Shown: one piece after another, positions 1 to 11,061 of the stretch
Numbering within the stretch: position 1 is the first letter of the stretch
Layout: each line of letters opens with the position of its first letter
NCBI RefSeq assembly: GCF_000972845.2
Contig: NC_040032.1
Location: 5,227,073-5,291,072, forward strand
Direction of reading: 5' to 3'
DNA length: 64,000 bases
From: Larimichthys crocea
Taxonomy: Eukaryota > Chordata > Actinopteri > Sciaenidae
Program-made: the position numbers and the translations under genes
The notes under the pieces: generated by a model
Databases searched by the model: none
Seen by the model: the letters and a program-made list of their open reading frames with translations, nothing else
Told to the model about the DNA's origin: nothing

Positions 1-84
1 TGTCTTACTTGAGTAAAATATTCTAGTTTGTAAACATGGGTAATGTTTTTGTCACCACCCAACTTATAGCCAGACTGCACTTAC

Positions 85-142
85 CTGGCTTCAGAGTCTG
101 AGTGTAGCCCAGGCCCACAAGGCTGGAGTTGTTCACCTTAGC
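85..142 (-). CDS. vdac1: vdac1 coding exon (residues 235-254, last codon split)
   Basis: This 58-nt exon encodes AKVNNSSLVGLGYTQTLKP and the first base of Gly254. It holds the second half of the eukaryotic porin signature (Ala235-Lys-Val-Asn-Asn to Gly-Leu-Gly-Tyr247). The acceptor is ATACAG and the donor GTAAG (84-80). One more coding exon, the C-terminal strands ending near residue 283, is expected at negative coordinates. Confidence 0.97.
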
Positions 143-707
143 CTGTATGGGAACCACAGATGATATTAAAAAAAAAATAATAATTCATACAGAGAACACC
201 ACATATCACCAACAGATACATTTATCATACCAATGCTGGGTAATTTAATATTTCCAAGAAATATGTTAACAAAATCTAAACTGATTCATACTGAATTCTG
301 AAACTGATACTGTGACTCAAAAGTACCACCTCTGAAACACTTTCACTTCAGAATGGCACGTCGCCTCGTAATCACCATGTTACTAATAGCTGTCTCTGCA
401 GCATTTAAGGACTAAGTCAGCCTGGGCCTTTCTGTAGCAGTCAGCCTGCTCTCACTGGCCTTTTTGGCTCAGATGAGGCTGATCTTGATGTATACACATT
501 GGCATCCATTCTCAGGACATGCAGCAAAGATTATGACCTAGATCTAAATGGAGCATCATCACAACACGCTGTGGTACATCTCAGTTCATAAAGTCGACAC
601 CCAGAATGTCCATGTAAAGCATGCATTGCCTGACTCATGCCAGTTTTAGAGGCCTATGAATTCCTTGTAAAGAGGAAGTGGAAATTCCTAACAGGTACTA
701 CACTCAC

Positions 708-858
708 AGAGAAGGATGCATCAGAATCAATCTGATACTTGGCAGCGATGCCAAAGCGAGTGTTGCTGTTTCCGGCAGTCCAGGCCAAGTTGACAGCTGT
801 CTCCAGCTGGTCATTCACCTTCTGGTAGATAGAGCCACCAAACTCAGTGCCATCATTT
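708..858 (-). CDS. vdac1: vdac1 coding exon (residues 184-234)
   Basis: This 151-nt exon completes Val184 and encodes [19 protein letters not shown], then [20 protein letters not shown] and [11 protein letters not shown]. The first part of the eukaryotic porin signature (Tyr225, Asp228, Ser229, Ala231) is here and continues in the next exon. Residue 232 is Ser where human VDAC1 has Cys. The acceptor CCTTAG and donor GTGAG (707-703) are clear; the exon ends in phase 0. Confidence 0.97.
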
Positions 859-1600
859 CTAAGGAAAAATAGCAGATTAAATTATAAACAAATGTGAATA
901 CAATGTGAAGACTGTTTCCCTACAAGAGAGTTTCTCCTCAAATAGATAAATTAAAAGGTTTTGTTTAAACAAAGTGAATGCCTTTCTTTGTATCATGCAT
1001 GTGTATTAAAGAGCTTCTAAATGGGCGCACAGTCACTAATGTAAAGCCTACATTACACTTCATCTGACCTCACAGTACACTGACACAGACAGGTTTGGCC
1101 AGGGGCACAGCAGGAACAAGACTAAACACTGTGCCCTGTCCCTCCCCCTCGGTTTCTCACTGTCCGACACTACCTCACTTTGCCTTTTCACTGAGGACCT
1201 TTGCGCATGCCAACCACTCACTCCACCTCACTTGCAATATCGCAAATCCCATCACCTGGGTGTAAAAATAACTGCCAGGCACCTGGATGCCCGGCAGATA
1301 GCCAAATGGGCAACCAGTTTGTCAGCCACAAGGACAAGAAAACAGACTTCTGTCTAGTCGAGGCCAGTCGTCTGAGTATAGTATCACCCTGATGAAACAT
1401 GCATGCATTTTAATGCTGCTTTTACTAATACTTCAAGAATCAAGGTAGTATACATTCACTCTCTTAGCTACCTTAAATTTAAATGGGCATGAACTGCAGC
1501 AAATTCACAGCAGAGGGAAGCCAACATGGGTGTGTGATACAATGAAATGATGCATGCTAGCACACTAATCATGACCATCTGCAGCTTTGTGTATTCTTAC

Positions 1601-1828
1601 ACATTTGTATGCAGCTGGAACTCGTCAGTCTTGAATCCGACTGCAAAGTTGCTCTGGGTGATCCTGTTCCTGCCAGCCTCAAAGGTCATCTGGTAGCCGG
1701 CCAGCCAGCCCTCGTAGCCCACCACTGCGGCGCCATGAATGGCTGTACCATTGATATCGTAGTTGACATCACAGCCAATGTTGATGTGGTCACACTTGTA
1801 GCCTGTCTTGATCTTGCCGCTCTTCTTG
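1601..1828 (-). CDS. vdac1: vdac1 coding exon (residues 108-184, ends split)
   Basis: The largest coding exon (228 nt) encodes the central barrel: [19 protein letters not shown], then a stretch with [18 protein letters not shown] and [18 protein letters not shown]. The [11 protein letters not shown] block is diagnostic of VDACs. Residue 120 is Cys where human VDAC1 has Arg; Cys127 is kept. The acceptor is at 1831-1829, and the donor GTAAG at 1600-1596 splits the Val184 codon after GT. Confidence 0.97.
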
Positions 1829-2187
1829 CTGGCAGGATGTTGAGGAAAGAGAACAGCTTTTAAAATGTCAGAAGCCGAGTCACAGAGCTAGAAACATCGC
1901 ATCACACTAATGTGACAAAGATGTTAAAGAGGTGCGGATTATCAGGGCTACAGACTGCAACTTAGGCACATGCTAAATATTGTTTTTGTATATCATAGTT
2001 TTATCTTTTAGCTAGAGGGCACTAAATTATTATTTATTAAATGGTCAGCACAGCTAGCATCTTTTGTTTTAACAAATCAGCCTCCGTCTGTGACTTTCCC
2101 TCATGTGAAACCAGCAGACATCAACAGAAAGCTTTCAGATAAACTGCTGACTTAAGCTGCAGTAAGACATAAAAGAGCTGTTCTTAC

Positions 2188-2240
2188 CCAGTGTTTGGCG
2201 AGAAGGAGGAATCGAACGTCAGCTTCAGCCCCTTAGCCAA
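2188..2240 (-). CDS. vdac1: vdac1 coding exon (residues 91-108)
   Basis: This 53-nt exon encodes LAKGLKLTFDSSFSPNTG, with the last glycine codon split across the next intron. It contains the GLK motif (residues 94-96) noted in VDACs as a possible nucleotide-binding motif. The acceptor CCACAG and donor GTAAG (2187-2183) are both clear. Confidence 0.97.
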
Positions 2241-2433
2241 CTGTGGAAAAGGAAAAACGAGATACAGAAAGGATGATCAACTTGTGCTCAACAAGTGTGA
2301 GCTACTTGTTCAGATTAAACTAGTGCCAGTCACTACTTGAGTGGCATGGACTACACGTTACTGCAAATAGTAACCCAAATAACGTTTTTTATAGACATTT
2401 TAGATTTTCCTGGCCCCCACTCCTATCACTAAC

Positions 2434-2586
2434 CTGATCTTCAAGGGTGATCTCAGTCCCAAGGGTGTTGTCAGTGTTCCACTTTTCTGTGAAGGTCAGT
2501 CCATGCTCCGCCCATTTGTACTTGGTCTCCAGAGATCCAGCGACCTTGCTGGTCTCAGTGTTGGCAGAGCCTGTGCTGGTGAACTC
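2434..2586 (-). CDS. vdac1: vdac1 coding exon (residues 40-90)
   Basis: This 153-nt phase-0 exon encodes 51 residues beginning [20 protein letters not shown] and continuing through [13 protein letters not shown] to EDQ. It forms several N-terminal barrel strands. Glu73 in the TFTEKW motif is kept; in mammals this membrane-facing glutamate is linked to hexokinase binding and to DCCD reactivity. Splice signals are CTACAG at the acceptor and GTTAG at the donor (2433-2429). Confidence 0.97.
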
Positions 2587-2964
2587 CTGTAGATGATCGT
2601 ATTGTCAGAGTCCTACAGACAGGCCAAACTAGCCAGATACATCACCATGCTACATGTATTACGGTTAACAGATTTAAAATCATATTTGATGCTACACTGA
2701 CTTTAAAAAAGGTTTTTAAAAAAAAACAAAAAAAAAAACATTTGATTAAAAGTTAAAGTGAACTAAAACATTATACATTTTTAACACCGTGTTAACAGCA
2801 TCTTCTCAAGATCCATTTAAAAGTCGTATCAGTCAAACAGCAGAGTCTAAGGTGTCCAGGCAGCGTTTAGGAGATCAGATAAACAGCCACTTCATTATCA
2901 GCCTAGATAGTCCGGCTGCAGTCTGGAGTGGCAGCTCTGATAAACTCAACTGCAAACGACTTAC

Positions 2965-3014
2965 CAGTCCATTCTCAGACTTCGTTTTCAAGTCCAACTT
3001 GATGAGCCCAAAGC
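2965..3014 (-). CDS. vdac1: vdac1 coding exon (residues 23-39)
   Basis: A 50-nt exon completes Gly23 and encodes FGLIKLDLKTKSENGL, the glycine-rich linker and first beta strand of VDAC1. It is bounded by TTTCAG (acceptor at 3017-3015) and GTAAG (donor at 2964-2960). It is nearly invariant among vertebrates. The exon ends in phase 0. Confidence 0.97.
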
Positions 3015-4035
3015 CTGAAACAGACAACATTAAAGATCAAAATGAGCAAATCGGCAACTTATGATAACAACCATTCTGAAATATGGAAGAGGATTCTTAA
3101 AAGCCAAGCAGCGGATAGGCCTAGTCCTAACATGCAAAATGCTCTTCTATACCAACTCCATCAATATACATACAGTCAGAATAAATAATTGATTTTTTAA
3201 AAACAGTTATTGATTAGTTATGCATATGCCACTGACTGAATGTGTGCATTGATGTGATGTGATTGACTGATTGATGACCATGTAGTGTCGACAGTGCTGA
3301 ATAATGGCTTGAAGGTTGGTTAAATACATCCTGGCTCCAGCCTAAAGCCTCATCCTGCCCTAACCAGCATTACAGCCATCAATTGATTCACCAAACCACA
3401 CTACACGTGACCCAGAGATCCCCACGTTTACTCTTCATCTGCATCCAAATCTGCAGCCCACCCTAGGAAACGGTCACCACCTTCACAACTTCTCTAAATT
3501 TTTAGGTTTTTCTTTGAAGCTGACGAACTCTAAATGTGTCACATGACACGCCGACTAAGGCAGCAGTAAAACCGATTGTGATTTGCAGTGATTCACTCTT
3601 CATGGAACACATGAATCAGTCTGCTGCAACAGGCGGGAATTCCCTTGATATGAGGCGGACATCATTCAGTAACCCTTGAACACAGCTGTGTGTATACACA
3701 AAACACACCCCAAGGAAAGACACTCTCAATGCAGGCTCTGAACTACTCACCATGTGGTGAGCTAGTGGTACGCTATAAACAGTACACAAACTGGTTTTGA
3801 ATATTTACTTTCGCTTGACATTTCAGTGAACACTGCGCTCCATGCAGGGACTGAGAGGAAGTGACGCACTGGAAGATGTTCTAGCATATAGAGCGGTAAA
3901 CCAATAAATATTTCTACCAGTGGTGGAAGGTATAAAAGAAATGATATACAGCATGACGTGTAAATAAAGCTACTTCACTTACTAGAGCCTGACCAATATG
4001 AGATAAGTGAGTGAGGCTGGCTGCTTGGTGCTTAC

Positions 4036-4102
4036 CATATCCCTTGGTGAAAACATCCTTGGCAGACTTTCCAAGGTCAACGTAGGTGGGAGGTACAGCC
4101 AT
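4036..4102 (-). CDS. vdac1: vdac1 first coding exon (residues 1-22 and part of 23)
   Basis: The minus strand reads ATG GCT GTA CCT CCC ACC, giving [20 protein letters not shown] and then GY. This is the N-terminal helix of VDAC1, which lies inside the pore and takes part in voltage gating. The exon itself runs to 4105: an acceptor CAG at 4108-4106 is followed by ATC and then the start codon, so only 3 nt of 5' UTR sit in this exon and the rest of the leader must be in an upstream exon. The donor GTAAG lies at 4035-4031 and the exon ends one base into the glycine-23 codon. Confidence 0.97.
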
Positions 4103-5066
4103 GATCTGCAAAGAAAAAGGACCATCAAGGCTGTGACTAAGAACCAGACAGAAAACAAAGCAGAACAACAGTCTTGCTTAAAAATAACATCCCTGCTGTC
4201 CTCCCTCTGTGTTACAGCTTTAGGACAGCAAGAGGCCAGAAACAGAGCAGAGGGAAAGACACGGTAGACACAGTGTAGCAGAGGACTGACTGATCAGATG
4301 TGATGTGCTTGGTGAGCGAGCAGCAGCAGCAGCAGCACTGCTGAGAGAGCGAGAGGCAGGAGTAACTGGAGGTCACTGACAGATAGGAAAAGTACAAATC
4401 TGATGAAGTTATTGGCTTACATGAGCTACACACAGGAACACACTGATTCTAACACTTGCGCACACACACACATACTCCTGTCAGTACACAGGCCAGTTTG
4501 TATGCGGGTGTCACATTTTGGCATTAGATGTCAACGTCCAGTTTGGGGATTTTAAATACATTCGAATTAAATTCTCCTATTCTGTTTCAGACTATTTGGC
4601 ATTTTAGGAAGATTTCTGACACTGTGGTCATTCTCCTACATCAAATCTGACGTTTCGAAGTGAAAGAACAATAAGGGCAACAGACTGAAGCACAAAGCAG
4701 ACTCTTTGCTAACCCACTGGACTGCCTGCTCTCATGTATGTGTGCACGTCTTTGTGTTTCAAAGAACACCCCGTTATGCAAGACGTGTCTATTTCTTCAT
4801 TAGAATAGATGTAGGTTTCATTTTTCAATAGCACGACAGCTATCGAGGCACACTTGTTGCGCAGGCCTATTGATAACATACATATTCATATTGACGGTAG
4901 ATAAAGCAGGAATTTGAACAGCAAACTTAAGGCTTCCTATTTCTCAATTAACCAAGAACTGCAACTATTCTACACTATTGCGATATGTCTTCAGATATGA
5001 TCAACTGAATTGTTACAACAGAACCATTGAGTAGTGGGTAAATGGCAAAATCTTACTGAATAAAAT

Positions 5067-5077
5067 ATTATATATAT

Positions 5078-5122
<45 letters not shown>

Positions 5123-5146
5123 ATATATATGTATATGTGTGTGTGT

Positions 5147-5185
<39 letters not shown>
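5067..5185. repeat. compound (AT)n-(GT)n microsatellite
   Basis: About 65 bp of nearly pure AT/TA dinucleotides run directly into about 45 bp of GT, interrupted by one GTGG. It lies in the first vdac1 intron. Apparent reading frames through it are low-complexity artefacts. Confidence 0.95.
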
Positions 5186-5186
<1 letters not shown>

Positions 5187-5971
5187 TGCAAGCAACACGT
5201 GAAGGGATTCTATTAAAATGACATGAGTGAAACGAGACTAACCCTGACAAATCTTCACTTGAGTGCCAGTTCAACATTACCGCTGGATTATATCCTTCGA
5301 GCAAGTTTAATCAAGTTCATAGGCAGCCACGCCTTTTTTTTTTTGGGCTCCTATTATAATTTGACTTTAACACATTCATTGCATAGCATCCATATGCACA
5401 TTTCTCTGCACCAACTACTTCACCCCCTCTCAAATTAAGGCCAGCTCCAACACAACAAATGTCTGCAAGTCCCCGGCATGTTGTAAGAGCTGTGTCCACC
5501 CCTGACTCATTAAGCAACCCCCCTCATATCCCATGCAGCTTTATGTTTCCATGCATTGTGTTCATAAAGAAGCACTGAGACAGGAAGTGGACCATCTGCA
5601 GTGCCAGTTAACACGTACACAAATAGCATGTCCACTAAGCCATTCACCCCGTGCCACAGACACACATAGTAAGCCAACACTGCGCCTGAGTAGTTTTATG
5701 GCTTTCACACATGGCTACAGGCAGAAGTGTCAGAGGCTGTAGAGGACAAACCTAAATGTATGGCACGTCATGGAGTAAGTTACATTTTCAAGCAGAAGAG
5801 AGGGTTTATATCTTTGTAAAACTTTACAACAGAGCAAGGGCATCAATCATCAATCCCATGGCACGTTCAGGGCCATTCATGAAAATACCACACTTGACTT
5901 TGCTTCTAAGCTAAGTTTGGGCTCCATCACTGTCCTTCAGCACCACCTTAGTCGTAGTCTAATTCCCAATT

Positions 5972-6010
5972 CATCCATTGTGTGGCTGTGAGACAGCCAC
6001 ACAATGGATG
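5972..6010. repeat. perfect 18-bp inverted repeat with 3-nt loop
   Basis: CATCCATTGTGTGGCTGT at 5972-5989 is followed by GAG and then its exact reverse complement at 5993-6010. The bases just outside (T and T) do not pair, so the arm is exactly 18 bp. It is the strongest perfect foldback I saw in the window and sits in the vdac1 5' intron. Confidence 0.97.
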
Positions 6011-6525
6011 TCAAGTGTAGTCTCTCTCTTTAGAGTGAAGACAAGTGTCCACTTGACCCAGACAAAGAGGTTTACGGAGACAGTGAAGGCAGCATCTCTC
6101 TGCCCTCGCGTGCTGGGCTAACAGATTAGCATTAGCCTGAACATCAAGGTGGACAACGAGCGAGTGAGTAAAGTTACGGACAAGCAAAGAGGACGTACAG
6201 AGTCAAGAGGGTACACTCGTAGGACAGTGGAGCTTTTTATAAATGTGCAGCTAGCTGAATAAGTGCCGAGCCCTGGCCTCTAAACTGTCCAATGACAAGA
6301 CATTAGCCATCGAGCTAACAGCATTTGCAGAGGCAGCAGGCCTGGCATCTCTGCTGCTGCCCGACGTGCTGCATCTGACTCCGGATAAAAAAAAAAAAAA
6401 TCAGTTCATGTGACGCAGAGCTCCGGTGGTCAAGAGGTTTGCTGGCTGACAGCAGTGACAGAGCTGTGGGAGAGAAAGAAAAAACGTCCTCTATGTTGTA
6501 TTTCAGTATTAGACACATAACGTAC

Positions 6526-6640
6526 CTCTGTGTGTCCCGGTCCGGATCGAGAAGGGGCTTGTCAACTGCACAAAGGGAGGAGAGAGGAGGAAGGAGGTGC
6601 GGCGTCATGTACGTTACAAGTCACGTAAGCACAAAGTGCA
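6526..6640 (-). promoter_or_regulatory. vdac1: candidate vdac1 non-coding first exon and core promoter
   Basis: On the minus strand a consensus donor AGAG/GTACGT lies at 6526/6525. It is preceded by a purine/pyrimidine-biased, CpG-containing stretch (6535-6620) with no TATA box, as expected for a housekeeping mitochondrial gene. The upstream boundary is arbitrary and no transcript evidence is available. An alternative start is the CpG-dense patch at 7381-7620. Confidence 0.35.
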
Positions 6641-7334
6641 GTTTTGTCACCGTCAAAGAGACAACATTCAGTCAAACAGCGAGATGGTTCACTCCCCTGG
6701 TTGGCAGCGGAGAAGCAAAAGTACGAAGGTATCCACTGATCCCACACAAACCCAGGAGAGCCTTCCTCTTGTAATACACTACGTAGGTGAAGTAATAGAG
6801 TACGTTTGGTCACGTAGCTAAACTTTCTGTACTTTTACTGAAGTAGCTCAACATCTCGAGGGTACTTTGGCACTGAAGTAGTTTTACACTGTGATAAAGT
6901 AGGATATTTAATTACTACTTGATTAAGTGCTACAGAGTTTTCGACATGAAATATTAGGGTACACACAGGTGTTACCAACGTCAGTGTCATTCAGGTGCTG
7001 CTGTGGCGCATGTTGGTTCACTGGAAAGTCTCTGCTGCACTAAATGGGACGCAGCCTTAATTAGTGTCATTGGAAACACCTGCGTTAACCATACTGTTTC
7101 ATGTCGAAATAGCTGCTGTGAAAAAGGTGTATTGCTGTACTTGGCAATGCCATCTGGATTCACTATTACTTCAATTCAATCATTGTTTAAAACAAGAATA
7201 TAAAAAAAAAGTTTTCAAAAACATGTTGTGTTAACAGAAGCAGTAAAGTTATTGTCAAACAATAATCATGAAAATAGGTAATGTGTTACCTATTGTTTCT
7301 TACTATTGTTTTTTCTTGCCGTTTGGGAGCTGCG

Positions 7335-7386
7335 GTAACAAAAACAATTTCCCTACGGGGATTAATAAAGTACTTCTGTGTTCGCC
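7335..7386 (+). mobile_element. retroposon 3' tail relic
   Basis: The stretch with TTTCCCTACGGGGATTAATA followed by AAGTACTTCTG matches the short hairpin-like tail (CCC..GGGG, then AATAAAGT) that ends many fish LINE/SINE insertions. Only the tail is recognisable; no 5' body was identified. Confidence 0.55.
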
Positions 7387-7620
7387 TTCATACCCCTTCA
7401 TCCCGCCCCGCGAAAACGGAAATTGCAGGTGGTGAATTATCTCGCATTGCTGCATTATCTCTGGTATCGACTGCGCATTGCCTGGACGCAATCGCAGTGT
7501 ACCCCGGGCAACATGCAACTCCTGCGGCATCACGGGAAAAAAAACCAAATCTCATTAACAGCTGACCGGAGATCAGCTTTGTGCACCTTCACTACGAACC
7601 TCATCCCATAGTTCAGTCCG
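7381..7620. promoter_or_regulatory. CpG-dense patch upstream of vdac1
   Basis: About 16 CpG dinucleotides fall within 240 bp, including CCCGCCCCGCG and CCCCGGGC, in otherwise AT-rich DNA. It lies about 0.9 kb upstream of the candidate vdac1 first exon. It could be a distal promoter or CpG island, or a young CpG-rich repeat, since a retroposon tail abuts it. Reading frames here match nothing I recognise. Confidence 0.35.
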
Positions 7621-7924
7621 TACAAGCTGTCCCTGGACAGAAGAGACATTTCAGCATCTGTAATGTTACATCACATCTGTACATGATGCACTCACATAGA
7701 GCTCATAGATGACCTCTGATATTATGATGAAAGTCATTCACAGCCTACGACTACAACTATTTTTACTCACTTCTTTTGCTCTGGTATACAGTCCATCTTT
7801 AGGGTAGCTATTAAATATCCCTATTTTATTATCCATACGCATTTTGAAAAGCCTGCAGTTTGATTCAATCAGGGATCTCATTATTTAGAATAGAATGATA
7901 AATTGTTATCTAATTTCAGTCTTT

Positions 7925-8235
7925 GAAAGTAATTAAATATATTTACTCAAGTTCTTCAGTCTCCTGCTGCTTTCTACATTTCTGAGACAAATGTACTTTG
8001 TACTCCATTTACATAAAATCGGTGTACTATTTATAAAATATGATGCTATTATTACACATTAAACCACCCAACAATATATATAAAGTATACTGTATACAGT
8101 ATATGAAGTTAAAAGTTTCACCTCCACCGGTTACAACTTGATGTTGCTGACATGTCAATGCAACAGCAATAATAATCCATTATTACAATCTATATAAATG
8201 ACACTGAAATGCATCATGCTACAAAGATTTTACCA
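7925..8235 (-). mobile_element. degraded hAT-like fish DNA transposon (non-autonomous)
   Basis: The minus-strand relic shares the body of a very common percomorph repeat whose ends read CAGTGGTGGA and which is full of AAGTA/AGTAAAAGTA words. Diagnostic internal pieces are TTTATAAAATATGATGCTAT (8031-8050) and the following AAACCACCCAACA. The termini are lost. Confidence 0.65.
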
Positions 8236-8369
8236 AAGGTTATCTGGGATGTGCTGGGAAGTGTATCTCCCTTAATGCATTCATTAAAACAATATTATGT
8301 GTTTAGAGAGACCCCAAAATGGTTAGAATATATAATAAACAAGATTTGAGGGGCACATGAGTCATAGAC

Positions 8370-8648
8370 AGAGATAGAAGAAGTACTCAGATCTTGTACA
8401 TAGGTAAAAGTAGAAATGCATTCAAAAGTTTTATTTAAATACATGTTCAAAAGTGTTGGCCACAAAGTATTTTTTAATTAATATTATTTTATTAGTATTA
8501 AGATTACATCATATTTATCTTATTTTATTCATATTTAGTTATCAAATAAATGTAGTCAAGTAAAAGTAATACAAAGTACAATATTTTGCTCTGAAATGTA
8601 ATAAAGTATAATGTAGCAGAAAAATATTTTTTTACTTTACAACACTGG
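8370..8648 (+). mobile_element. degraded hAT-like fish DNA transposon, second copy
   Basis: GAAGAAGTACTCAGATCTTG near the left end, TAAAAGTA words, AAATAAATGTAGTCAAGTAA in the middle and a worn ACACTGG right end mark it as the same family as 35536-36035. It lies 135 bp from the oppositely oriented copy at 7925-8235. Confidence 0.7.
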
Positions 8649-11028
8649 TTGTATATTCACAACTTAAGTGTGTTTAGTCTTGTTTTACCCTGCTCGGTTG
8701 TGAATGCTGAGCTATGAAATGTTTTGTTTAATTTTGTGTGCAGGATTTCGCAGAAACAGCAGTGCGGTTTAGTTGAGGGAACATTGCCAAAACCTTAAGG
8801 CGCTTCCTTTGCAACAGGCACAGCTGGCAGCAGAAAAGCTGACAATAAGACACCTCCAACTGTACCTCTTTCACCCAAATATAATTTATGTGTTCATTAT
8901 ATTTGCTTTGTATTTGATAGATACTCACTTCTGATATTTTTTTCTTTTTTTCAATGTCACTATAGCATAGTAAATCCAGATAAACCCCACAATCAAAATG
9001 CCTGAAGTAGTAAAAACTCAAAGCACTCATTAATAAAACCTCCCCTGCCTGATATAAGAAAAGTCAAGAGGTATAAAAGCAAGTTAAGCAATGTCTGATC
9101 GGGAAATTACAATCAGTCACCAACCACTTTATGAGTCTGCCTGCAGCTGGTTTATCTATCTGCTCTGTGAACACGTTTGAGTGTTACAAACCATAGCAGC
9201 ATCCTTTCTGAAACAAAGAAACAAACACAGGATCCTGCAGCGACTGAGTTTGTACGTGTGCTTGTTTAAAAAAAAAATAAGAATAGAAATCTGATAAGAG
9301 TGACGGGGTTGAATCCGAAAGAGGCTGTGATAGGTTTTATCCAGTAGATGTCAGTGTTAGCAACAGTCTGAGAAAACTCAGTATTGCCAGTAAGTTGGGT
9401 ATTTCAGAGAAATGAAGGCACTGTGGTTTAACTGCAGACTTCACTTCTGTGTCTGTATTAAGGATCAAATTTTAATTCAAGCCACAGTGTCATTTATTAA
9501 ATGTTTCAACAACATTTTAAACGTCAGTTTTTAGCTTTTCTTTACAGCGATTTGTGGGGTTATGATTAATTTGTCAACTTTTAAAACTTAATAGACATTA
9601 GGATCAAAATTACATTTTGCTTCAACAAACAAACAGCAACTTTTTCATTAGAATAACACTCCAGTTTTCAGCTTTTTTTCACATAACCTATTGGCCTTTA
9701 AATGGTTAAGTCATCCCAAGAAATAAAGAAATCTCAACCCATAAAGGAATATTTAATCGTTCAGCGTATCTGGATAAACTCCCACTGGACAGTTTTTTTT
9801 GTTTGAATAAATTCATAGATTTATACAATCTAACATGAACTAAAAATCTTCCATAATGTTGTTTTCCTCACACATACATGAGCACATACTGAAAGATTTT
9901 GTGAAATATATTTGATTAGATTTTTTTTTGTTGTTGTTGTTGGGTTGTTGTTTTTTTTTGTTTTTTTTACTCAAGTGTTTCCAATTTATCTAGACTCAAC
10001 TGCAAGCAAAAATATTCAGCTCAAAAATATTTGTCAAAGACCCTGAATTTAACCAATTCTTTATGGAAAAGGATTAACATGCAAAACATTTAGTTTATAA
10101 GATTAACTTAGAGAGAAAAGTCAAAGCCAAACATATTTTTTCACTTGCCAGGAGGACTTTATATTATTTTTTTAAGTACATTGAATATTAAATACGGATT
10201 AGTGTACCTCTCCTGTCACTAAACTTATTGACTTCAGTTATTTTATAAAGCTGCAGCAGACAGATGCATCTTTTTAAAAGTGAAACTTTTTAGATCGTTC
10301 TTCAAACTGGCTGGCTTTAGTTAATTTTCTTGCAGGACTGCAGTTTTTAACACATGATGCAATATCAATAGAAAATGTTTTGATGATTTTAATGTTTTCA
10401 GTATATGCTAAAGGCGTCTATGATGAGAAATAGTGATTAATAGCGTTAATTAAAGTCACAATTGCAAACAGCATGGCTTATAAAATAAAGGAGTTGCCTC
10501 ATGACGAAAGAGAGGAGATAACTCATTTTTTACTCCTCCACGGACATCCACAGCTTGTTGTCATTAAACAAACATATTTAACTTATTTCCTGATGTGTAT
10601 TTAGAAGTTTCCATCTCTGTTTTATGTTCTTGCATCACTGAATCTCAAGTAACATTTAATCAACAACTAGTAACATGTTTGTCGCCTGTCGGTCGCCTTC
10701 AGAGCCAGCCAAAATTCATTTCTAGATTATCCTCGAGTCATATCTGGATGCTTTGCTTTCATCCCCCAAGCTTCAAAGCCGACGCTACGCTCACTTCAAA
10801 CAGCCGTCACCGAGTGCCAATCAAATCCTGCTCCAGAAGACAACAAACACTACAGAAAATGTTAATCAACCCGGGCCAAGCATCACCAAAGTAAATAAAA
10901 TAAATTGTAAACAGATGCTATAATTTGCAGCATATGGATAAATAAGGCAGTATGTCATCTTTCTTTTCCTTTTTTTTTTAATTTGTTGGTTCACGCAGGG
11001 TCCAAACTCCTCTGCCTCTTCCACTTCC

Positions 11029-11061
11029 CTCCATCCATCCATCCATCCATCCATCCATCCC
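11029..11061. repeat. (CATC)n microsatellite
   Basis: About eight tandem CATC units follow a pyrimidine-rich CTTCCACTTCCCTC stretch. Confidence 0.95.

Larger units (their letters stand above)
143..4035 (-). other. vdac1 introns between coding exons
   Basis: Six introns occupy 143-707, 859-1600, 1829-2187, 2241-2433, 2587-2964 and 3015-4035. They hold A-rich and AT-rich unique sequence, with short homopolymers near 2706-2740 and a patch of CAG triplets only outside this span at 4321-4336. I see no second gene, RNA gene or recognisable transposon inside them. Confidence 0.8.
85..4102 (-). other. vdac1: vdac1 gene, coding span (7 of the coding exons; 3' end off window)
   Basis: Seven minus-strand exons at 4102-4036, 3014-2965, 2586-2434, 2240-2188, 1828-1601, 858-708 and 142-85 join in frame into 253 residues plus the first base of codon 254. 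All introns obey GT-AG on the minus strand. The product is a 19-strand beta-barrel porin of the outer mitochondrial membrane that passes ATP/ADP, metabolites and calcium. Exon sizes (67 coding, 50, 153, 53, 228, 151, 58 nt) and residue numbering match vertebrate VDAC1 without gaps. The N-terminus begins MAVPPTY like VDAC1 and lacks the N-terminal extension of VDAC2. Some central residues (the KKSGKIK stretch) look VDAC2-like, but the ends and the tcf7 neighbour favour vdac1. The final exon, about 30 residues plus stop, lies before position 1. Confidence 0.96.
4106..6525 (-). other. first vdac1 intron (5' UTR intron, inferred)
   Basis: The ATG exon begins only 3 nt before the start codon with an acceptor-like TTTGCAG, so an upstream non-coding exon is needed. 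The best donor I see upstream on the minus strand is AGAG/GTACGT at 6525. The interval contains the AT/GT microsatellite at 5067-5185 and the perfect inverted repeat at 5972-6010; the rest is unremarkable single-copy-looking DNA. Confidence 0.45.

Noticed and set aside
3911..3930. CAGTGGTGGAAGG resembling the left end of the hAT-like family
   Set aside because: Only about 13 bases match and the following sequence does not continue the family; probably chance or an unrecognisable remnant.
6765..6905. AAGTA-rich stretch resembling the hAT-like family
   Set aside because: Word usage is similar, but I could not line up ordered landmarks, so no element was called.
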